In this document: positions 24,518 to 33,664 of the stretch, one piece after another
Layout of the letters: each line of letters begins with the position of its first letter
Numbering within the stretch: the first letter of the stretch is position 1
Assembly (NCBI RefSeq): GCF_020176955.2
Contig: NZ_JAIUCZ020000007.1
Span: 310,001-374,000 of the forward strand
Origin: Nocardia sp. alder85J
Lineage (GTDB): Bacteria > Actinomycetota > Actinomycetes > Mycobacteriales > Mycobacteriaceae
Length of the DNA stretch: 64,000 bases
Direction of reading: 5' to 3'
Notes under the pieces: model-generated
Told to the model about the DNA's origin: nothing
The model's input: only the letters and a program-made list of their open reading frames with translations
Database searches by the model: none
Translations under genes and position numbers: made by a program

Positions 24518-26845
24518 ATGGCGACCGTCGAATACCTCCGCACCGACCCCGACCTACCTCCGGTCGGAGTCGTGGACCGCACCCCACTCACCCCGGCGAA
24601 GAAGGGCATCTTCCTCGTCATCGCCGTCCTCGGCGCCGCGGCCTGGGCGGTGCTCGCCATCGCTCGCGGTGAGAACGTCAACGCGGTCTGGATCGTGCTG
24701 GCCGCGGTCTGCACGTACATCGTTGCGTACCAGTTCTATTCGCGGCTGATCGAATGGAAGATCACCAAACCCGACGACCGCACCGCCACTCCGGCCGAGG
24801 AGTTGGAGAACGGCAAGGACTACATGCCGATGGACCGCAGGGTCCTGTTCGGCCACCATTTCGCCGCCATCGCCGGCGCCGGACCGCTGGTCGGTCCCGT
24901 CCTGGCCGCGCAGATGGGATATCTGCCGGGCACGCTCTGGATCGTCGTCGGCGTGGTCCTGGCCGGCGCGGTGCAGGACTACCTGGTGTTGTGGGCCTCG
25001 GTGAAACGCCGCGGCCGCAGCCTCGGCCAGATGGCCCGCGACGAACTCGGCGTGGTCGGCGGTGTCGCCGCGCTCATCGCCGTGCTGGTCATCATGGTGA
25101 TCCTGCTGGCCGTGCTGGGCATCGTGGTGGTGCAGGCGCTGGCGGCCACCGCCGGCCCCGACGGCACGCTGCACGGCGGCAGCCCGTGGGGCGTGTTCTC
25201 GATCGCGATGACCATTCCGCTGGCCATCCTGATGGGCCTCTATCTGCGCTTCGTGCGGCCGGGCAAGGTCGGCGAGATCTCGATCGCCGGTTTCGTGCTC
25301 CTGCTGCTGATCATCGTCTCCGGCCGCTGGGTCGGCGATTCCGGTTGGGGCCGTGACCTGTTCACCATGTCCGGCACCACCATCGCCTGGCTGCTGATCG
25401 TCTACGGCTTCATCGCCTCGGTGCTGCCGGTGTGGCTGCTGCTGGCCCCGCGCGACTACCTGTCGACCTTCATGAAGATCGGCACCATCGTGCTGCTCGC
25501 GGTCAGCGTGGTGCTCACCGCGCCGGTGCTGCACGCACCCGCGATCTCGCAGTTCGCCGGCAACTCCAACGGTCCCGCGTTCGCGGGCAGCCTGTTCCCG
25601 TTCCTGTTCATCACCATCGCCTGCGGCGCGCTGTCCGGATTCCACTCGCTGGTCTCCTCGGGCACCACGCCGAAGCTGCTCCAGAAGCAGGCGCAGGCAC
25701 GCATGATCGGCTACGGCGGCATGCTGATGGAGTCGTTCGTCGCGGTGATGGCGATCATCGCGGCCTCGATCCTCGACCAGCATCTCTACTTCGCGATCAA
25801 CACCGGCGGGCTGACCACCGCGCAGGCGGCCGCCGACAAGGTGAACACACTGGGCCTCAGCGGCAATCCGATCAGCGCGGCCGAACTGAACCAGGCCGCC
25901 AAGGATGTCGGCGAGACGGCCATCTATTCGCGCACCGGCGGCGCGCCGACGCTCGCGGTCGGCATGTCGGAGGTGATGCAACGTTTGATCGGCGGCAGCG
26001 GGCTGAAGTCGTTCTGGTACCACTTCGCGATCATGTTCGAGGCGCTGTTCATCCTCACCACCATCGACGCCGGCACCCGCGTGGCCCGGTTCATGTTGTC
26101 GGACACCCTCGGCAATCTGGGCGGACCGCTGCGGCGGTTCAAGGATCCGTCGTGGCGGCCGGGCGCCTGGCTGTGCGCGGCGATCGTGGTCGCGGGCTGG
26201 GGCTCGGTGCTGCTGATGGGCGTCACCGATCCGCTGGGCGGCATCTACACGCTGTATCCGCTGTTCGGCATCTCCAACCAATTGCTGGCCGCGGTCGCGC
26301 TGATGGTCGTGCTGGTGATCGTGGTGAAGAAGGGCCTGCTGAAGTGGGCGTGGATTCCGGCGCTGCCGCTGGCGTGGGATCTGATCGTCACGATGACCGC
26401 GTCCTGGCAGAAGATCTTCTCCGGCGACCCGAAACTCGGCTACTGGCGCCTGCACTACGACACCGTCGCCAAGCGTGACGCCTTCGTCGCCGCTCGCGAC
26501 GCGCACCAACTTCCCAAGGGCGTCGCCAATCCCGCCGCTCTGGACAAGCAGATCTCCGATTTCGGCAAGATCATCCGCAACACCTATATCCAGGGCACGC
26601 TGTCGATCGTCTTCGCACTGCTGGTGCTGGTGGTCGCGATCGTCGGGGTCGTCGTCTGCGTCCGCGCCATCCGCCAGGGTGGCGGCAGCACCACCGAGAC
26701 GCCGGAGGTGCCGTCGAAGATCTTCGGCCCCACCGGTTTCGTCAGCACCAAGGCCGAGCGGGAAGTGCAACAGGAATGGGACGAGCTGGCCCGCGCCGGC
26801 AAGGTCCGGATACCGGGGGCGGCCCACGCTCTCGCCGCGGACTGA
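24518..26845 (+). CDS. cstA: carbon starvation protein CstA (pyruvate/peptide transporter family)
   Basis: 775-residue polytopic membrane protein (about 16-18 helices) of the CstA family, associated with peptide or pyruvate uptake during starvation. Signature segments are FGHHFAAIAGAGPLVGPVLAAQMGY, WIVVGVVLAGAVQDYLVLW, LSGFHSLVSSGTTPKLL and TTIDAGTRVARFMLSDTLG. An extra cytosolic or loop segment (residues ~430-480) separates two halves as in other actinobacteria. The start is ATG 24518, 12 nt after AGGAG. ybdD follows after 5 nt, the conserved cstA-ybdD pair that suggests a functional complex. Confidence 0.95.
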   Translation: MATVEYLRTDPDLPPVGVVDRTPLTPAKKGIFLVIAVLGAAAWAVLAIARGENVNAVWIVLAAVCTYIVAYQFYSRLIEWKITKPDDRTATPAEELENGKDYMPMDRRVLFGHHFAAIAGAGPLVGPVLAAQMGYLPGTLWIVVGVVLAGAVQDYLVLWASVKRRGRSLGQMARDELGVVGGVAALIAVLVIMVILLAVLGIVVVQALAATAGPDGTLHGGSPWGVFSIAMTIPLAILMGLYLRFVRPGKVGEISIAGFVLLLLIIVSGRWVGDSGWGRDLFTMSGTTIAWLLIVYGFIASVLPVWLLLAPRDYLSTFMKIGTIVLLAVSVVLTAPVLHAPAISQFAGNSNGPAFAGSLFPFLFITIACGALSGFHSLVSSGTTPKLLQKQAQARMIGYGGMLMESFVAVMAIIAASILDQHLYFAINTGGLTTAQAAADKVNTLGLSGNPISAAELNQAAKDVGETAIYSRTGGAPTLAVGMSEVMQRLIGGSGLKSFWYHFAIMFEALFILTTIDAGTRVARFMLSDTLGNLGGPLRRFKDPSWRPGAWLCAAIVVAGWGSVLLMGVTDPLGGIYTLYPLFGISNQLLAAVALMVVLVIVVKKGLLKWAWIPALPLAWDLIVTMTASWQKIFSGDPKLGYWRLHYDTVAKRDAFVAARDAHQLPKGVANPAALDKQISDFGKIIRNTYIQGTLSIVFALLVLVVAIVGVVVCVRAIRQGGGSTTETPEVPSKIFGPTGFVSTKAEREVQQEWDELARAGKVRIPGAAHALAAD

Positions 26846-26850
26846 GTTCC

Positions 26851-27084
26851 GTGACAGTGCGACACACGCGGCCCGACGCGCTCGGCGGTCCCCTCCGGAT
26901 TGTCGCGCGCGCGGGCCGCGCGCTCGTCTGGTACCTGAATGCGATCCTCGGGGGGCAGGACTACTCTCGCTACGTCGAGCATCTGCGGCGCAACCATCCG
27001 GATTGCCCGATACCCAGCGAACGCGAGTATTGGCGGGAGCGGCATGACGCGGCCGATCGCAATCCGACCAACCGCTGCTGCTGA
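26851..27084 (+). CDS. YbdD/YjiX-family small protein (CstA partner)
   Basis: 77-residue protein of the YbdD/YjiX (DUF466) family. It has the expected YVEHLRRNHPDCPIPSEREY block, WRERHDA, and the hallmark C-terminal Cys-Cys (NPTNRCC). The GTG start at 26851 lies 5 nt after cstA. Family members sit directly downstream of cstA or btsT and are needed for full transport activity, so the operon position supports an accessory role at the membrane. Confidence 0.9.
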   Translation: MTVRHTRPDALGGPLRIVARAGRALVWYLNAILGGQDYSRYVEHLRRNHPDCPIPSEREYWRERHDAADRNPTNRCC

Positions 27085-27216
27085 TTACCGCGCACTCCAC
27101 CAGGTCAGCCAGCATATCCACAGCTATTTCTTTGATAGCGAGACCGAATTATATTTAAACGGTCGGAGCGGGGCCAGATGACCGATTACCGCTAGCGCGC
27201 GGGCGCAGAGACTGAC

Positions 27217-28752
27217 ATGGTGGACTGCGTGAGTGCGAACGGTCTGGACTTCGAGCGCTGTTACCGTGCTGTAGCGACCCGTGACGCCCGTTTCGACGGG
27301 CAGTTCGTCACGGCGGTGCGCACGACCGGAATCTACTGTCGGCCATCCTGTCCTGCTATCACTCCGAAACGCTCGAACGTCACCTTCCTACCCACGGCGG
27401 CCGCCGCCCAGCAGAGTGGGTTCCGGGCGTGCCGCCGTTGCCTCCCCGATGCCGCCCCCGGTTCCCCGCTGTGGAACACCCGCGCCGACCTCGCGGCGCG
27501 GGCGATGCGACTGATCGCCGACGGCGTGATCGAGCGCGGCGGCGTCCCCGCCCTCGCCGACTCCCTCGGCTATTCGCAACGGCAGCTGACCCGGGTGCTG
27601 TCCGCCGAACTCGGCGCCGGGCCGCTGGCCCTCGCCCGCGCCCACCGCGCGCACACCGCCCGGCTGCTGATTCAGACCACCCGGATGCCGATGTCCGACA
27701 TCGCCTTCGCGGCCGGCTTCGCCAGCATCCGGCAGTTCAACGACACCGTGCGCGAGGTGTTCGCCGTCAGCCCGACCACTCTGCGGGAGGAGTCGCGGCG
27801 ACTACGCGGCGACGCCATCCCGAACGGCAACGGTCCCACCGTGAACGGCCTGCTGACGCTGCGGCTGCCGTATCGGGAGCCGATGGACCGCTCGTGGCTG
27901 GAATGGTTCCTGTCCGCGCACGCGGTGCCGGGCCTGGAACAGTGGGAGGACGGCACCTACACCCGCGCACTGCGCACCCCGCACGGTTATGCCTCGATCC
28001 GCTTGCAGGTCCTGCCCGGTCACGTCCGCGCGGGCCTCACCCTGCACGACATGCGCGATCTGGCGCCGACCGTCGCCCGGTTGCGGCATCTGCTCGACCT
28101 GGACGCCGACCCGGTCGGCATCGACGAGTCGCTCGACGCCGGAAATCGCCGCGGCCGCATGCCCTTCAGCCCCGGCATCCGGGTACCCGGCTGCCTGGAC
28201 GGCTCGGAGTTGTTGCTGCGCACCATGATCGGCCAGCAGATCTCGGTTTCGGCGGCGACCACCCACACCGCGCGACTGGTGGAAACCCTCGGCGACCCCA
28301 TCCCCGGCCCGATGCCCTACCTGTTCCCCACTGCCGAAACCGTCGCCGAGCGCGGCGCCGACGTGCTCACCGGCCCGCTGCGCCGCACCGCCTCCATCAT
28401 CAACGCCGCCCGCGCCCTCGCCTCCGGCGACCTGGTCCTGCACGCCGGCCGCACCGCCGCCGACATCCGCCGCGACCTGCTGGCCCTGGACGGCGTCGGT
28501 CCCTGGACCGCCGACTACGTGACGATGCGCCTGCTCGCCGACCCCGACATCCTGTTGCACACCGACCTGGTGGTCCGCCGCGGCGCGGCCCTGTTCGGCA
28601 TCGACCTGTCCGACACCGGCCGCTGGGCGCCCTGGCGTTCCTACCTGTCCATGCACATGTGGAAACGCGCCCTCGCCGAACGCGCCGCCCCCGCCCGCCT
28701 CCCCAGCCCCCCGATGATGAACCGAGGCATGCCACTCGCCGCCCGCCGCTGA
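27217..28752 (+). CDS. alkA: Ada-AlkA fusion: methyl-phosphotriester sensor / DNA-3-methyladenine glycosylase II
   Basis: 511-residue adaptive-response protein. Residues ~10-85 form the Ada zinc domain with methyl-acceptor cysteine (TTGIYCRPSCPA) and the second zinc pair (FRACRRCLPD). Residues ~90-190 form an AraC-type HTH (DSLGYSQRQLTRVL, IAFAAGFASIRQFNDTVREVF). The rest is AlkA: N-terminal domain, HhH (LLALDGVGPWTADYV) and the catalytic-Asp region ILLHTDLVVRRG. In M. tuberculosis Ada and AlkA are also fused, while the O6-methyltransferase is separate; no ogt follows here. The start is at 27217; a GTG at 27229 is possible. The AT-rich stretch upstream (27120-27170) is a likely promoter. Confidence 0.93.
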   Translation: MVDCVSANGLDFERCYRAVATRDARFDGQFVTAVRTTGIYCRPSCPAITPKRSNVTFLPTAAAAQQSGFRACRRCLPDAAPGSPLWNTRADLAARAMRLIADGVIERGGVPALADSLGYSQRQLTRVLSAELGAGPLALARAHRAHTARLLIQTTRMPMSDIAFAAGFASIRQFNDTVREVFAVSPTTLREESRRLRGDAIPNGNGPTVNGLLTLRLPYREPMDRSWLEWFLSAHAVPGLEQWEDGTYTRALRTPHGYASIRLQVLPGHVRAGLTLHDMRDLAPTVARLRHLLDLDADPVGIDESLDAGNRRGRMPFSPGIRVPGCLDGSELLLRTMIGQQISVSAATTHTARLVETLGDPIPGPMPYLFPTAETVAERGADVLTGPLRRTASIINAARALASGDLVLHAGRTAADIRRDLLALDGVGPWTADYVTMRLLADPDILLHTDLVVRRGAALFGIDLSDTGRWAPWRSYLSMHMWKRALAERAAPARLPSPPMMNRGMPLAARR

Positions 28753-29079
28753 ACCCGCCGGAGTTCACACCACCGGCGCACCCCGGCGGCCCGAACCTGG
28801 CACTCCGCGTCGGCCCCGGGTCGACATCCCCGGACAGCGACCGCACCTCCGCCGATCTGGCGAAAGCCCCTGCGCGGCAGACCGGCCGACCACGCGGGCA
28901 CCGCGCTGGACGGTGGCAGCGCAACAGCGGTCGGCGTACGTCCGACGCGGCCGCATCGCCCGGCGACCGGTGCCGAGCACGCTTGTCGCGGCGGAAGCCG
29001 ATCCAGCGCATCATGATCCGCACGTCCGGGCAGACGGCATCCCGCGAGCCGCAACCATCGGCTCGGATCGAATATCCCG
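28753..29079. other. 327-bp convergent interval (alkA / sbcC)
   Basis: It lies between two converging genes. I see no gene, clear terminator hairpin or repeat in it. Confidence 0.5.
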
Positions 29080-32000
29080 TCAGGCGACCGTGGTGTGCAG
29101 ATACGATCCGGTCGGCGTGCGTTCCACGTGCAGGCGGCTGGGGATGCGCTGGCGCATCTCATCGACGTGGCTGACGATGCCGACCACCCGTCCGCCGGAA
29201 CGCAATTCGTCCAGTACGCCCATGACGGCGTCGAGCGTGTCCGCGTCGAGGCTGCCGAAGCCCTCGTCGATGAACAGGGTGTCCAGCACCAGGCCACCGG
29301 ATTCCGCGGCCACCACGTCGGCGAGGCCGAGTGCCAATGCCAGTGACGCCATGAAGGTTTCGCCGCCGGAGAGGGTCTTCGCCGGGCGGATCGCGCCGGT
29401 GTAGTCGTCGCGGATGTCCAGCCCCAGGCCACCGCGCCTGCCGTGCGAACCGGCGGCGTCGGTGTGCACGAATTCGTAACGGCCGCCGGACATTCGGCGC
29501 AGCCGGACCGAGCCGGCGAGCGCCACCTCCTCGAGCCGCGCGGCCAGCACGTAGGAGCGCAGCGACATGCGCCGGTTGTTCTCGCCGCGCCCGGCCACGA
29601 CCTCGGCCAGCCCGGCGAGTTCGTCGTACGCGCGCTGCATGGGTGCGATGCGATCCACCGCCGCCCACAGTTGGCCGCCCAGTTCCTCCAGCAGGGTGAC
29701 GCGCCGATTCGCCTCCGCGTGCGCGGCGACCGCGCCGTCCAGTTCCACCCGCGACCGGGCGACGAGGTTCTCCGCCGCGATGAGATCACCGGGTTCGGTC
29801 GCGGCGGCGGCCTCGATGTCCGGCTCCGCCAGTACCGCCTCCGCGTAGGCGAGGGTCCGGTCCGCGGCGGCCAGTTCGTCATCAATCGCGCTCTGCCGCT
29901 GCGGAGTCCGGGTGGCGGCGTCGACGACTCCCGCGTAGCCGCTCAGCACGGTGTAGTCCGGTTCGCGCGCGCCCTCGGCCACCACCGTGCCCGGTCCGGT
30001 GATCAGTCCGGATGCCCGCCCGAGCTGCTCGACCCGGCGCGCGGTGGTCAGCAGTTGCTCCGTCGCGCCCGTTGCCTCGGTGCGGGCCCCGCGCAACTCA
30101 CCGGCCTCGCGGACCAGCCTCTCCAATCGGGCGCGGCGCCGCTCGACGGTACCGTCGGCCCCCGCCGCCACCCGCAGCCGCTCCGTGAGCTCGGCCAGGC
30201 GGCGATCCGCGGCCGCGATGCCCGCGGCGACCGCGGTCACCTGCCCCTCCAACTCCCGCAGCTCGTCCTGCAAGCGGGTCTCCTCGCTGCGCAGCCGGGC
30301 CAGCGCGACGGTCAGATCGTCGGTGCGGGCCGCCGCGATCCGGGCCGTGTCGTGCCGCTCGGTGGCGACCGTCAGCGCGGTGGCCAGCTCGGCCCGGTCG
30401 ACGTCACCGCCCCGCGCCACCAGCCCCTCGATCTGCCGCTCCAGTTCGGTGCTGCGCGCCAGGGCGCGGTCCCGCGCCGCCTCGGCAGCCCGCTCGGCCG
30501 TTACGGCCCGCTCCTCGTCCGCCTTGGTCGCCGAGGCTGCCGCGACACTCGCCGGAGCCGGGTGCTCGACGGAACCGCATACCGCACAGGGCATCCCGTC
30601 GGCGAGCGCACCCGCCAGCTCCGCCGCCATCCCGGCCAGCCGCCGCTCCCGCACATCGAGCGTCCGCTCCCGGGCATCGGCGTGCACCACCCGCGCCGCA
30701 TCGAACTCGGCCCGCGCGGTCTCCGATTCCGCACGCCGCGTGACCAATTCGACCGCCGCCCGAGCGGCGATCCGCAACCGGTCGCTCTCCGCCACCAGAC
30801 CCGGCAGTGCCGCCAACGCGTCCGAGGACTCCCGCAACTGCGTCTCCGCCGTCCGGATCGCCTCCGGCAACTGCGCCTGCCGCAACCCCGACCGCTCCAG
30901 CCGCACCCTCAATTTCTTCTGCTCACCACGTAATTCGCCGAGCTCACCCTTCAACCGCTCAGCCGACTCCGCATCCGCCCGCACCTCGTCCAAGGCCCCG
31001 ATCTGCGCCGACCACCGGGCAATGGCCACCTCCAGCCGGGACACTCGCACGGACTCCCCTGCTACGACCCCGAACTCGTTGGCCCCCAATTCGATACGCT
31101 GATCCGTCGGCGACGCTCCAGCCTCGGACCGCTCGCCGCCGGACGCACTGCCTCCAGGCCGCTCGCCGCCGGACGCACTGCCTCCAGGCTGCTCGCCTTC
31201 GGCCACCCCGGCAACATCGGTCGAGAGCTCCTCGGCAGAACCACCGGCCGTTGCCTCGGCACCCGCCGCCCCACCGACTGCTGCCCCAGCCGCGGACCCG
31301 CCACTTCCGGACGAACCGGCGCCGCCTCCCGCAGGCCCGCCGACCACGGAATCCATTGCGAACAAGCCAGGTTCGTCGTCCGGAGGTGCCCATACGAGCG
31401 TCTGTTCGTCGATTCGACGCGGGCGGTCGTCAGCGCTGCGCCGAGTGTTCCGGCGGCTGCGTGTCGCTTTCTTCGGTTCCGGCGGGTCGTCCGGCTGCGG
31501 AGCAGCAGCGGACTGCGCGGGGCTTGCGCTCGCGGCGTCATCGGCTGCGACAGAGAATAATTCGAGCTCGACCACTCCCGACCGGCCGACAACTGATTCC
31601 TCGATCTGCGGCCGTGATCGCTCGCCGTTGTTCGCAAGTGTGGCTTCGGAGGACGCGGCGCTCTTGCGGCCGACTTTCCCACGCGCCGGACCACGAGCCC
31701 GCTTTGCGCCGGTGCCGCCGTCCGCCGACACTCCGGTCAGCGGCGCGCGGCCTGCGTGCGCCGCCCCATCATCGGGTGTGTCAGCAGCGGTCGCCTCCGA
31801 CCGCATTTCGACAGTGCGACCGGATCCGGTCGGGCGGGCATCAGCATCAGCATCAGCATCAGCATCAGCATCAGCATCAGCATCAGCATCAGCATCAGCA
31901 TCAGCATCAGCATCAGCATCGAGCACTGTGCCGGTGGGGTCGGACCCCACACCAACGGTGTCGTTCGTGCTCCGGTCCGATCCGTTCGCAGTCGTATCGC

Positions 32001-33489
32001 GCACCGCAGGCGGAACTTTCGGAACACCCTTGCTTTCCCGAGCGTGCGCCTCGCCGGACGCATCCGCCGAGCCGGCAGCGGACGAGGACTCGACAACATC
32101 CGGATCAGCCGCGAGTTCGACGTGCCCGTCACTGTTCGTCTCGTCCGCCCCTGCTCGGGTCGGATCCACCGCAGCAGCGGCAGAATCGACAGCGGCAATC
32201 GAACTTTCCGGAGCGTGATCCGCAAGTCGGGGCCGAGGATCCGGCTCGGCGACCGCGCCGCACGAATCCGGGTTCCCTCGGGCAGCCTCCGGATACTCGT
32301 CGATTCGCGCGGAATGTGCTGCGCCGGCTGCGGATTCGACTGTGGTCAGGGCCGCGAGGTCTGCCGCGAGGCCGGTCCCCGCCAGCTCGTTTTCCACCAG
32401 ATCGGCAGCGGCCCAAGGAGTTCCGGACAATTCAGCGGCGACCGGGTCGAGCAGGTGGGTGGCGAGGGTTTCGGCGCGGGAGCGGGATTCGTCGGTGCGG
32501 CGGCGGAGGGTCACGGCGGCGGCGCGGGCATCGCCCAGAGCGGCGGCGACCGGTTCCGCGCGGCGAGCGCGATCCACTTCGTCGCGAAGGGCGGTGCGAT
32601 GGGCGGTGCCGGTCCGGTGGTTCTCGAGCTGGGTGCGGGCGGCGGCGAGGCGGCGGTGCAGATCGTGCAGGCGGCGCTGTTCTTCGGCGGCGCGCTGGGC
32701 GCGGCTCGACTCGGTGCGGCAGTGTTCCCAGGCCGTGGTGGCGGTCGCGGCGGTGGTGCGAGCGGTGTCGAGCAGGCGTTGCGACCAGTCGACGGCCTCC
32801 AGCGGGGCAACGGTCTCGGTGGCACTCAGCCCGGCCGCGACGCCGACCTGGGCGACCAAGCGGTCGATGTGCTGCCGATGGGTCTCGACCTCGGCGGCGC
32901 TCTCGCGACGCCGGTTGGCCAGCCACTGTTCGGCGGTGCCGAAACGTTCGGTGTCGAACAGCTTTTCCAGCAGTCGTTCGCGATCCTCGTTGTCCGAGCG
33001 GAGGAATCGGGCGAAATCCCCCTGCGGCAACAGCACGACCTGGAAGAACTGGTCGGCGCTCATACCGAGCAGACGATTCACCTCGTCGCCGATGTCGGAC
33101 AGCCGGGACAGGTGCTGACCACGGCCGTCGAGCCATTCCAGGGTGGCGGCGGCGTTCTCGTCGGTCCAGCCGGTGCCGCGTTTCTTGGGCCGCCGGAATT
33201 CCGGGGTGCGGATCAGCCGCAGGCGGCGGCCACCGAGCGTCGCCTCCAGCGACACCCGCGGCGGCGTGTGCGGGTCGGCATGGTCGGAGTGCAGCCGTTT
33301 GCTCTCGCCGCGCGCCCCGGGCACCCGGCCGTAGAGGGCGAACGCGATCGCGTCCAGCACCGTCGTCTTCCCGGCGCCGGTCTGCCCGTGCAGCAGGAAC
33401 AGCCCGTCGGCCCCGAGCTCGTCGAAATCGACCACCGAGGTCTCGGCGAACGGGCCGAACGCCGTCATCTCCAACCGGTGCAGCCTCAC
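29080..33489 (-). CDS. sbcC: exonuclease SbcC (SMC-like ATPase) with a long disordered insertion
   Basis: SMC-family ATPase that with SbcD processes hairpins and double-strand ends. The N-terminus has FGPFAETSVVDF and the Walker A GQTGAGKTTVLDAI (35-48), followed by the Q-loop region PQGDFARFL. The zinc hook CAVC is at residues 968-971. The C-terminus has the signature LSGGETFMASLALALGLADV and Walker B LVLDTLFIDEGFGSLD. At 1469 residues it exceeds the usual ~1000: residues ~385-800 are a disordered Asp/Ala/Ser/Gly-rich insertion in the first coiled-coil arm, including an (Asp-Ala) run of about 14 units and a repeated 10-residue GGSASGGER unit. Flanking coiled coil is intact, so the frame is not broken. 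It is downstream of sbcD. Confidence 0.95.
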   Translation of the reverse strand: MRLHRLEMTAFGPFAETSVVDFDELGADGLFLLHGQTGAGKTTVLDAIAFALYGRVPGARGESKRLHSDHADPHTPPRVSLEATLGGRRLRLIRTPEFRRPKKRGTGWTDENAAATLEWLDGRGQHLSRLSDIGDEVNRLLGMSADQFFQVVLLPQGDFARFLRSDNEDRERLLEKLFDTERFGTAEQWLANRRRESAAEVETHRQHIDRLVAQVGVAAGLSATETVAPLEAVDWSQRLLDTARTTAATATTAWEHCRTESSRAQRAAEEQRRLHDLHRRLAAARTQLENHRTGTAHRTALRDEVDRARRAEPVAAALGDARAAAVTLRRRTDESRSRAETLATHLLDPVAAELSGTPWAAADLVENELAGTGLAADLAALTTVESAAGAAHSARIDEYPEAARGNPDSCGAVAEPDPRPRLADHAPESSIAAVDSAAAAVDPTRAGADETNSDGHVELAADPDVVESSSAAGSADASGEAHARESKGVPKVPPAVRDTTANGSDRSTNDTVGVGSDPTGTVLDADADADADADADADADADADADADADARPTGSGRTVEMRSEATAADTPDDGAAHAGRAPLTGVSADGGTGAKRARGPARGKVGRKSAASSEATLANNGERSRPQIEESVVGRSGVVELELFSVAADDAASASPAQSAAAPQPDDPPEPKKATRSRRNTRRSADDRPRRIDEQTLVWAPPDDEPGLFAMDSVVGGPAGGGAGSSGSGGSAAGAAVGGAAGAEATAGGSAEELSTDVAGVAEGEQPGGSASGGERPGGSASGGERSEAGASPTDQRIELGANEFGVVAGESVRVSRLEVAIARWSAQIGALDEVRADAESAERLKGELGELRGEQKKLRVRLERSGLRQAQLPEAIRTAETQLRESSDALAALPGLVAESDRLRIAARAAVELVTRRAESETARAEFDAARVVHADARERTLDVRERRLAGMAAELAGALADGMPCAVCGSVEHPAPASVAAASATKADEERAVTAERAAEAARDRALARSTELERQIEGLVARGGDVDRAELATALTVATERHDTARIAAARTDDLTVALARLRSEETRLQDELRELEGQVTAVAAGIAAADRRLAELTERLRVAAGADGTVERRRARLERLVREAGELRGARTEATGATEQLLTTARRVEQLGRASGLITGPGTVVAEGAREPDYTVLSGYAGVVDAATRTPQRQSAIDDELAAADRTLAYAEAVLAEPDIEAAAATEPGDLIAAENLVARSRVELDGAVAAHAEANRRVTLLEELGGQLWAAVDRIAPMQRAYDELAGLAEVVAGRGENNRRMSLRSYVLAARLEEVALAGSVRLRRMSGGRYEFVHTDAAGSHGRRGGLGLDIRDDYTGAIRPAKTLSGGETFMASLALALGLADVVAAESGGLVLDTLFIDEGFGSLDADTLDAVMGVLDELRSGGRVVGIVSHVDEMRQRIPSRLHVERTPTGSYLHTTVA
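31131..31190. repeat. 30-bp in-frame tandem repeat inside sbcC
   Basis: Two exact-looking copies (31131-31160 and 31161-31190, differing at the last base) and the beginning of a third. They encode GGSASGGERP-type decapeptides in the disordered insertion. Confidence 0.85.
31838..31920. repeat. hexanucleotide microsatellite (GCATCA)n in sbcC
   Basis: Nearly 14 perfect copies of GCATCA over 83 bp. On the sbcC coding strand this is GATGCT repeated, giving an (Asp-Ala) run at about residues 524-551. Because the unit is two codons, copy-number change keeps the frame. Confidence 0.97.
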
Positions 33490-33664
33490 GGGCGCTCACA
33501 CACCACGTCGGGCACAGCGTCACCCATACGGCGGCACCCTGCGGGCAGGAGCGAAGCGCCCGCGCGCCGACGCTCTCCCGTCGACCCGTACCCACTCATG
33601 CCGTACCCGTTCGGCACGGACAACAGACCTCCGTGGCCACACCCCACCTCCGGCCCCCGATCGC

